The position numbers and the translations under genes were made by a program. Below are positions 50,739 through 51,256 of a stretch of 51,256 bases of DNA, one piece after another. Below the pieces are notes generated by a model. That model was not told the origin of the DNA. It worked only from the letters and a program-made list of their open reading frames with translations, and did not search any database. Source of the stretch: Labilithrix sp. (GTDB lineage Bacteria; Myxococcota_A; Polyangia; Polyangiales; Polyangiaceae); the NCBI GenBank assembly GCA_028287065.1, contig JAQBQJ010000465.1, forward strand, positions 1 to 51,256, given 5' to 3'. The stretch's first letter is position 1, and every line of letters begins with the position of its first letter.

Positions 50739-51256
50739 TCACGCCAAAAGGCCGTGCGGGTTCGCACCGAACGGCGCTCCCGGCGCCTTCGTCACCGCGG
50801 CGAGATACGCCCACATGCCTGCGACGCTCGGCGTTCCTGCCGCGAGACCGACCTTCGCATCCGTGCGTCCGGTCGTTCCCGGCTTGACGTATTTGCCAAT
50901 CACGGTCGCCGACATATTCGGTTGATGTCCTGAATTCGGCAGATCCCGCGAGAAGTCGCCGAAGAGACAGACCACGACGTTCCTGTTCGGCTGATTGTCC
51001 TGCACGCGCGTCAAGAACGTCCTCAGCGGACCGGCGATCGTGGTCCTCATCTTGTTTCGCACGTCGGCGCCGTCGTTGTCGCCGTGACTGTCCCATCGGT
51101 TGTCGAAGACCGTCACGACGCTCGTGCCGGACATGACCATCGCTGCGCGGGCCGTTGCGCGACCTGCGCACGCGGTCGCTCGCTCGAAGGCGGCCTGCGC
51201 AGGCGCGAGGTCCATGCGCTTTCGCCTCGATCCGTGGAATGGCCGCGAAGAATGGG
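50739..51256 (-). CDS. DUF1501-like protein, C-terminal part (5' end outside the window)
   Basis: The frame stays open to the window edge, so the gene starts beyond it; ATG 51215 is in frame but is unlikely to be the true start. The visible 172 codons contain NRWDSHGDND, GPLRTFLTRVQ and VVVCLFGDFSRDLPNSGHQP, which fit the metal-binding C-terminal half of DUF1501 sulfatase-like proteins (usually D-x-H ... EFGR ... DH). Here the second motif reads FGDFSR and the last His lies in SGHQP, so the match is divergent. DUF1501 proteins are often Tat-exported. Function is unknown; it ends 171 bases before lysC on the same strand. Confidence 0.6.
   Translation of the reverse strand, partial: HSSRPFHGSRRKRMDLAPAQAAFERATACAGRATARAAMVMSGTSVVTVFDNRWDSHGDNDGADVRNKMRTTIAGPLRTFLTRVQDNQPNRNVVVCLFGDFSRDLPNSGHQPNMSATVIGKYVKPGTTGRTDAKVGLAAGTPSVAGMWAYLAAVTKAPGAPFGANPHGLLA

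Noticed and set aside
47974-50925. 983-codon plus-strand frame antisense to the propeller and lysC genes
   Set aside because: It runs opposite two confidently identified genes and shows only Arg/Val/Asp-rich shadow composition.

Overview
The window is one GC-rich stretch of chromosome (roughly two thirds G+C by eye, strongly GC-biased third codon positions) from what looks like a myxobacterium (Myxococcota, probably Polyangiales). Reasons: a lipoprotein with twelve Cys-rich CGDG/CDDGN repeats around a fibro-slime domain, many predicted lipoproteins with Asp/Ala/Gly/Pro-rich linkers after the lipobox, LamG and beta-propeller surface proteins, a CotH kinase and an ECF sigma/anti-sigma pair. The lineage is inferred from gene content only. 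I saw no rRNA, tRNA, CRISPR array, insertion sequence or phage gene.

Layout. 1-8863 (plus): end of a duplicated beta-barrel gene, a Ppx/GppA-type phosphatase, a lipoprotein with three DsbA-like domains and an FKBP isomerase, a small barrel protein, an ArsB/NhaD-type permease and an NHL-repeat lipoprotein. 9219-13209: an amidohydrolase-2 enzyme and a UPF0182 membrane protein. 13243-14057 (minus): a nucleotidyltransferase with a small coupled partner, toxin-antitoxin-like. 14174-23303: a central-carbon block. On the minus strand lie zwf, a DUF2090 aldolase-like protein, a histidine phosphatase, a beta-phosphoglucomutase-like HAD protein and a GH65 disaccharide phosphorylase; divergently lie gnd and a flavoprotein disulfide reductase. 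Together they could phosphorolyse a disaccharide, convert the sugar phosphate to glucose-6-phosphate and feed the oxidative pentose phosphate pathway. An Hsp20 with an unusual repeat insertion and a decayed nicotinate phosphoribosyltransferase follow.

25184-33824 is an accessory region of secreted or lipid-anchored proteins: a Gly/Pro repeat lipoprotein, two LamG proteins, a PGRS-like Gly-rich protein, two short Cys-rich lipoproteins, and a barrel protein next to an ECF sigma factor and its putative anti-sigma factor. A 156-bp piece of one LamG gene recurs at 44846-45001, about 98% identical.

34047-42008 is the most interesting block. Five overlapping or nearly abutting minus-strand genes encode a propeller lipoprotein, a VTC-type polyphosphate polymerase, DUF4956, an HlyD adaptor fused to a DUF3616-like propeller, and a TolC-like lipoprotein. 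They are flanked by a convergent CotH kinase and a divergent lamin-tail-domain lipoprotein. No ABC or RND pump is present. I infer an envelope-spanning system that links protein phosphorylation or polyphosphate chemistry to the outer membrane.

42080-51256 (minus) holds the fibro-slime/Cys-repeat lipoprotein, an SRPBCC/ArsR pair, a large beta-propeller lipoprotein, aspartate kinase (lysC) and, at the right edge, part of a DUF1501-like protein.
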